NCBI GenBank assembly: GCA_905193155.1
Contig: CAJJNQ010000008.1
Coordinates: 6,039-70,038, forward strand
DNA: 64,000 bases
Direction of reading: 5' to 3'
Source of the DNA: an uncultured Christensenella sp.
GTDB lineage: Bacteria > Bacillota > Clostridia > Christensenellales > UBA1750
The position numbers and the translations under genes are program-made. This document shows positions 60,037 through 64,000 of this stretch, in pieces (position 1 is the first letter of the stretch; each line of letters starts with the position of its first letter). The notes under the pieces were generated by a model. That model searched no databases, was not told where the DNA came from, and saw only the letters and a list, made by a program, of their open reading frames with translations.

Positions 60037-62044
60037 TCTCGCCCTCAAAAACGTATTGCGATCCTTGAAGGATTATACCATCTATTTTTTGACGCTCTCC
60101 TTTGGCGTATGTATTTTCTATGTTTTTAATTCCATGGACAGCCAACAGGTCATGCTGGATTTTACCTCACAGCAGAGCAGCATGGTTTCTTTTATGTTGC
60201 GCACAGTGGGAATTGTTTCGATCATCGTTGCTGTCGTGTTGGCGGGGTTGATCCTGTATGCCAATAATTTTTTACTGCGTCGGCGAAAAAAAGAATTTGG
60301 TCTGTATCTTATGATGGGCGTACAGCGCGGCCGCATTGCGCTGATGCTGTTGGTGGAAACGCTGATCATCGGCGTGCTTTCTCTGATCGCGGGACTTGCG
60401 CTGGGGCTGCTGCTGAGCCAGATGCTCTCGGTCGTCGCTTCCAAGCTCTATCATGTCGAGGTGGTTAACTATCACTTCGTCATCTCAGTGTCCAGCTTAC
60501 TCAAAACGATGCAAAACTTCGCCGTGATCTTCCTGGTGGTCGGGCTGCTGAACATGGTGAGCATCTCCAAGGCCAAGCTCATTGAGCTTTTGCAGGCCAA
60601 TCGCCGCAACGAGGGCACGTTCATCATGCGGCATCTGTGGATCAGCGTGCTGCTGTTCCTGCTCTCCGCCGCGCTGCTGGGCGGCGCTTATGCGTGGATC
60701 TGCAAGGTAAAACTCTATTCCGTTGATCTTTCGCTGCTCCTCATCATTGTCATGGGCTGCGTGGGCACGCTGCTGTTCTTCCTGTCGCTTTCCGGCTTCC
60801 TGCTCAAGGGTGCGCAGCTGTGGAAGGGGTTTTATTATCGCCATCTCAATATGTTCGTGCTGCGCCAGCTCACCAGCAAATTGGGGACGACCTTTGGTTC
60901 CATGGCGATGGTGTGCCTGATGCTGTTCCTCACCATCGGGGCGATGGGCTCGGCCCTGGGCATGAACGGCGCCATTGCGGATAACTTCCGCCGATCCGCG
61001 CCGTTTGACGCAACGATTCGGGCCGAAGGTGACATCCTTGCGGACATCGAAACGCTCGGTGCGCAGGATTTGCTGAAAAAAGCCTATCAATATCCGATTT
61101 ATCGCACGGACACGCGTTTTGATATGCTCACAACGCCTTATGCACGCTATTTGCCCGAATACCGTGTGGCGGATTATGCGCAAACGGGGCAAAGCTTCTT
61201 GGCGGTAAGCCTGGAAGATTATAACGAGTGCATGCGGCGCGCCGGGTTGCCGGAGCTGGATCTTCCGGATGGACAGTTCGCGGTTTATACCACCTTCACG
61301 CCGCTGATGCAGATGTTTGAAGCGGTGCAGAAGGATGGTGCAGGGCTCACCCTTGCCGACACACCGCTTGTGACAGGCAAGGTCGTCGACCAGCCTATGC
61401 GAACGGAAGGTTCGCTATCCGTCGAGGCGCTGCTCATCGTCCCTGGAAAATTGCTGACGAACTATCCGGCGCAGGCCTACACGCTGGTGCTCGATTACCC
61501 GGAGGGGATGACGGATGAAGTCGGCGATGCCCGCGTGCAGGAACTGACCCGTCAAATTAGCGTTCTCCACAGTGACGAGGATTACGGAACCTATTGGGAA
61601 ACGCGGAACGATCTTTATGCGAGCAACGTCGGCAGTTACGGCACAATCATGTTTATCGGCATCTATATCGCGCTGGTGTTTCTCGTTGCCAGCGCCGCTG
61701 TGCTGGCCATTCAGCAGCTTTCTCAGTCCAGCGATGATCAGGAGCGCTATCGCCTGCTGCGCCGCATCGGCACAGATGAGAAAATGATCTCGTCTGCCAT
61801 CACTCGGCAGATTGCCCTCTACTTTGGCATGCCGTTGACACTCGCCATCGTACATTCCTGCGTCGGGCTTTACGTCGTATTTGACACGTTGACCAGCCTG
61901 GGCAAATTCAATCTATTCAGTACGGTGCTTTACATCGCCTTTTTCATCGTCGTGATCTACGGCGGATACTTCCTGGCTACCTGCTGGGGCGCGCAGCATA
62001 TCGTTCGCGAGCGCACCTCAGAGCGCGAGGACGGAGGATTCTGA
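60026..62044 (+). CDS. BceB-type ABC transporter permease
   Basis: 672 residues with about ten membrane segments: one near the N-terminus (17-37), pairs to about 210, more at 225-310, then a large extracellular domain (about 330-530) that recognises the drug, and three at the C-terminus (about 545-660). FtsX-like domains frame the LRRRKKEFGLYLMMG loop. This is the classical BceB layout, with the sensory domain between segments 7 and 8. Confidence 0.93.
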   Translation: MFYNLALKNVLRSLKDYTIYFLTLSFGVCIFYVFNSMDSQQVMLDFTSQQSSMVSFMLRTVGIVSIIVAVVLAGLILYANNFLLRRRKKEFGLYLMMGVQRGRIALMLLVETLIIGVLSLIAGLALGLLLSQMLSVVASKLYHVEVVNYHFVISVSSLLKTMQNFAVIFLVVGLLNMVSISKAKLIELLQANRRNEGTFIMRHLWISVLLFLLSAALLGGAYAWICKVKLYSVDLSLLLIIVMGCVGTLLFFLSLSGFLLKGAQLWKGFYYRHLNMFVLRQLTSKLGTTFGSMAMVCLMLFLTIGAMGSALGMNGAIADNFRRSAPFDATIRAEGDILADIETLGAQDLLKKAYQYPIYRTDTRFDMLTTPYARYLPEYRVADYAQTGQSFLAVSLEDYNECMRRAGLPELDLPDGQFAVYTTFTPLMQMFEAVQKDGAGLTLADTPLVTGKVVDQPMRTEGSLSVEALLIVPGKLLTNYPAQAYTLVLDYPEGMTDEVGDARVQELTRQISVLHSDEDYGTYWETRNDLYASNVGSYGTIMFIGIYIALVFLVASAAVLAIQQLSQSSDDQERYRLLRRIGTDEKMISSAITRQIALYFGMPLTLAIVHSCVGLYVVFDTLTSLGKFNLFSTVLYIAFFIVVIYGGYFLATCWGAQHIVRERTSEREDGGF

Positions 62045-62046
62045 CC

Positions 62047-62505
62047 ATGAAAAAGAAGCTGTTGATCTTGATGCTTTGCGTGCTGCTCGCGATTTTCGCC
62101 TGCGGATGCAGTAAAGAAGCGGCGCTGAACATCTATAACAAGGGCACGCAGGCGTTGGGGGATTTGCCCTTAATCTTCTCACGCCCACTGAAAGGAGAAC
62201 GCTGTTTCGGAGTCAACCACTACACCGGAACCTATCTAGCGGCATATGACGATTTTTCCGGACAGGAAGCCATCTTCGGCGGAACATCCCTGACGCCGCC
62301 GGTGGAAAGCGTCACGATCACCTGCACACTGTCCGGTGAAAAGGGATCCGCTTGGCTGGAATTCCGCTCGGTGGACAAAGATCCGCTGGTGCTCTGCCGG
62401 GAAGGAGAAACATATACCGGTGAGCTGGCGCTCCCGGCCGGCAGCAATTACCTGTGCGTCGTGGCCGAAAATTTCACCGGCAGCATGGAGCTCAAAGCCG
62501 AATAA
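62047..62505 (+). CDS. Lipoprotein of unknown function
   Basis: 152 residues. Hydrophobic signal with cysteines at about 19 and 21 (IFACGCSK), consistent with a lipobox. The rest is probably beta-rich (ESVTITCTLSGEKGSAWLEF, YTGELALPAGSNYLCVV). GGAGG precedes ATG, 2 bases after the permease stop, so it is likely co-expressed and might shield against or bind the same peptide. Not recognised. Confidence 0.82.
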   Translation: MKKKLLILMLCVLLAIFACGCSKEAALNIYNKGTQALGDLPLIFSRPLKGERCFGVNHYTGTYLAAYDDFSGQEAIFGGTSLTPPVESVTITCTLSGEKGSAWLEFRSVDKDPLVLCREGETYTGELALPAGSNYLCVVAENFTGSMELKAE

Positions 62506-62509
62506 TCAG

Positions 62510-62540
62510 GCAAGCCTCGAAAAAGCGGGGCTTGCTTTTT
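62510..62540 (+). terminator. Terminator after the lipoprotein gene
   Basis: Ten-pair stem (62510-62519 with 62526-62535, one G-U), loop of 6, T run 62536-62540. Confidence 0.88.
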
Positions 62541-62560
62541 ATTTGCTCTTTTGCTATTAT
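62532..62560 (+). promoter_or_regulatory. Promoter of padR-DUF2812
   Basis: TTGCTT at 62532-62537 (inside the terminator arm and T run), 17 bases, TATTAT at 62555-62560 with a TG one base before. Confidence 0.6.
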
Positions 62561-62592
62561 TATGTCACGCGATATATCGCATGACATAATAA
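62557..62592. promoter_or_regulatory. 36-base near-perfect palindrome, probable PadR operator
   Basis: Each half reads TTATTATGTCA and its complement outward of GCGATA/TATCGC; only one base pair (62568/62581) breaks symmetry. It holds the ATGT...ACAT pattern typical of PadR sites, overlaps the -10 box and touches the ribosome site at 62591. Confidence 0.8.
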
Positions 62593-62604
62593 GGAGGGAT
62601 GCCT

Positions 62605-62913
62605 GTGGAACCGGCGCAGCCGATGACGGAAGCCATGTATTATATTCTGCTGGCGCTGTTGGAGCCGGGGCATGGCTACGGGATGATGCAGCGAATCCGC
62701 GAAATCTCTCATGGGCGCATGGAGATGGGGCCGGGCACGCTTTACGGTGTGCTCAACCGCATGAAAAAAGAGGGCTGGATTACATTAGAGGAGCAGGACG
62801 CGCGCCGCAAAACCTACGCCATCACCGATGCGGGCAAAGAGGCGCTGGACGCAGAATTCAAAAGACTGACGCAGATGGTGCGGGACGGAAAGGAATTGGG
62901 GGAGAGAGCATGA
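62605..62913 (+). CDS. PadR-family regulator
   Basis: 102 residues. Winged helix: MYYILLALLEPGHGYGMMQRI, then GPGTLYGVLNRMKKEGWITLEE and RRKTYAITDAG (in parts). GTG at 62605 is preferred because the ATG at 62599 directly touches AAGGAGGG. It overlaps the DUF2812 gene by 4 bases. The palindrome at its promoter points to autoregulation. Confidence 0.9.
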   Translation: MEPAQPMTEAMYYILLALLEPGHGYGMMQRIREISHGRMEMGPGTLYGVLNRMKKEGWITLEEQDARRKTYAITDAGKEALDAEFKRLTQMVRDGKELGERA

Positions 62914-64000
62914 AAAGGTGTTATCGGTTTCATCCTGGCGAATACGCCATAGGAGAAAATGAGCAGTTCTACGGCCGAATGGCGCAGCGCGGCTGGCTTC
63001 TGGATAAGCGCGGCGCTTACCTGAGCCGTTTCCGCAAAGGCGAGCCGCAGCAGCGAAAATACAGAATCGAATTGTCCTCACCGCATTTTCTGGACGACGA
63101 TCAGAGCCTGCCGGAAGAACAGATTCAGCTTTATGAAGAATGCGGCTGGAAACTGACTGCCGAAAATGGCCTGGTGCATGTTTTTTCCGCACCGGAAGGC
63201 AGCGATGCGCCGGAATTTTATTCCGACCCGCGGCAGCAGGCGGCAACCTTCCGAGCGCTGAAGCGGAGCTATTGGGTTGGTTGGATCGTTGCCTTTATGA
63301 TCCTTGGGTTCCATGCCGCAATGCTCTTCGGGCTTTCCTCCGTCAGCTCTTTTCAAACCTTGCAGCGCTTTGCTGCGGATTTTGTGGTGGGCTGGGTAGA
63401 AGAAACGGCCGCAGTCTTATTCTATGCCGCATTTGTGCTTCTTGCCGTTTATGAAATGCTTTACGGAACGATCCGCACGATGCTGCTCTGCCGCAGTCTC
63501 AAGCGCGGCAAGCCGCTCGACCATTCGCCCCGCCGCCACATCGTCTATCAGATCATTACGGCGGTGCTGGCAATCTGCCTTGTATTTTCCGGGATCGGTG
63601 CGCTGATCCAGTGGCGCGGAGAATGTAAAATTCTTTTGCCGGAAGTCTCTGACGGCCCCTATTTTCTCCTGAGCGAAGCAGGTTTCGATGGAGAACGCTC
63701 TGTGACCTACGACAATGACAGTACGCTGTTCTCCATGCAAAGTCTGAATGCGCGTGTTTGGAAAACCTATGAGTGCGTCGAAAACGGTGACGACACGGTA
63801 TGGGTTTATCAAAACATTTATCAACTGCACTCGCCGCAGGCCGCAAAGCGATTTGCACAAAAGCTGATGTGCAACGCAACCTTCGCCCGCAGTCCCGACG
63901 ACTTCAAGCCGGTTGAAATCAATGGTCTGGATGAAGCCTGGCTTTGCGGCGATCTGGAAGCGCTTGCGATCAAGGGCGACATGGTTTGCCGTATGGATTA
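62910..64000 (+). CDS. DUF2812 membrane protein (3' end outside the window)
   Basis: At least 363 codons, open to the end of the window. N-terminal DUF2812 domain (YGRMAQRGWLLDKRGAYLSRF, QRKYRIELSS) followed by three membrane segments (about 121-145, 170-193, 211-233) and an extracytoplasmic part. DUF2812 genes are often paired with PadR regulators, as here. It was read directly from the sequence. Function unknown; it may sense or resist envelope stress. Confidence 0.85.
   Translation, partial: MKRCYRFHPGEYAIGENEQFYGRMAQRGWLLDKRGAYLSRFRKGEPQQRKYRIELSSPHFLDDDQSLPEEQIQLYEECGWKLTAENGLVHVFSAPEGSDAPEFYSDPRQQAATFRALKRSYWVGWIVAFMILGFHAAMLFGLSSVSSFQTLQRFAADFVVGWVEETAAVLFYAAFVLLAVYEMLYGTIRTMLLCRSLKRGKPLDHSPRRHIVYQIITAVLAICLVFSGIGALIQWRGECKILLPEVSDGPYFLLSEAGFDGERSVTYDNDSTLFSMQSLNARVWKTYECVENGDDTVWVYQNIYQLHSPQAAKRFAQKLMCNATFARSPDDFKPVEINGLDEAWLCGDLEALAIKGDMVCRMD

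Noticed and set aside
1..64000. tRNA genes, rRNA genes, CRISPR arrays, insertion sequences
   Set aside because: Looked for cloverleaf ends, regular direct repeats and transposase-like proteins while reading; none were seen.

Overview
The window reads as chromosome from a spore-forming, probably anaerobic member of the Bacillota (class Clostridia). GC content looks like the mid-to-high fifties by eye. Support comes from a full spoIIIA operon, spoIIP, gpr, spoIVB, a Spo0A-type regulator, a SpoIIM-like protein, NfnAB-type ferredoxin:NADP oxidoreductase genes, Gram-positive style ribosome binding sites, and the short HisG plus HisZ pair. No tRNA, 16S/23S/5S rRNA, CRISPR array, insertion sequence or prophage was seen.

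Layout. 1-1.0 kb (minus): nfnB (cut) and nfnA. 1.07-1.6 kb: a Nudix hydrolase. 1.7-7.5 kb (minus): histidine operon hisZ-hisG-hisD-hisB-hisA-hisFIE, in which HisF, HisI and HisE are one polypeptide and neither hisH nor hisC is present. 7.8-10.4 kb: a 65-residue orphan protein, a TVP38-type membrane protein and a D,D-carboxypeptidase. 10.5-16.3 kb: response regulator, sensor kinase, two GerMN proteins and holA. 16.4-23.9 kb: rpsT, gpr, spoIIP, murI and spoIIIAA-AH. 24-30.4 kb: asp23-amaP-DUF2273, nusB, a TsaD-like protein, folD, xseAB, ispA and a PAP2-like gene.

30.4-37.4 kb holds the most striking item. A structured non-coding region of about 600 bases lies between ispA/PAP2 and a small membrane protein gene, followed by dxs, tlyA, nadK, argR and recN. 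This order is the known setting of OLE RNA and its membrane partner OapA. A 9-base closing helix joins the two ends of the region, and it has its own promoter.

37.4-44.5 kb: an Xre-type regulator with candidate Spo0A boxes and an operator-like repeat, spoIVB, a Spo0A ortholog whose receiver domain has lost most of its phosphorylation residues, a SpoIIM-like gene, deoB, an AT-rich DUF4304 gene, a second dac gene and a TIM-barrel protein. 44.6-56.8 kb is mostly housekeeping: an EF-G-like GTPase, YbjN, AI-2E transporter, TetR, a PlsC-like protein, a cysteine-desulfurase-like protein opposite a DUF3343 protein, nth, obg, yhbY, nadD, yqeK and rsfS. 56.9-62.5 kb: SRP RNA, an ArsC/Spx-like protein and a BceRS-BceAB-type module with a matching regulator box. 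62.5-64 kb: a PadR regulator under a 36-base palindrome, coupled to a DUF2812 protein cut by the window end.

Working together: spoIIIA, spoIIP, spoIVB, Spo0A, SpoIIM and Gpr cover entry into sporulation, engulfment, forespore signalling and germination. The OLE cluster mixes isoprenoid, folate, NAD and DNA-repair genes with an RNA-protein membrane complex. Product names come from recognising motifs and gene order by reading; no database search was run.
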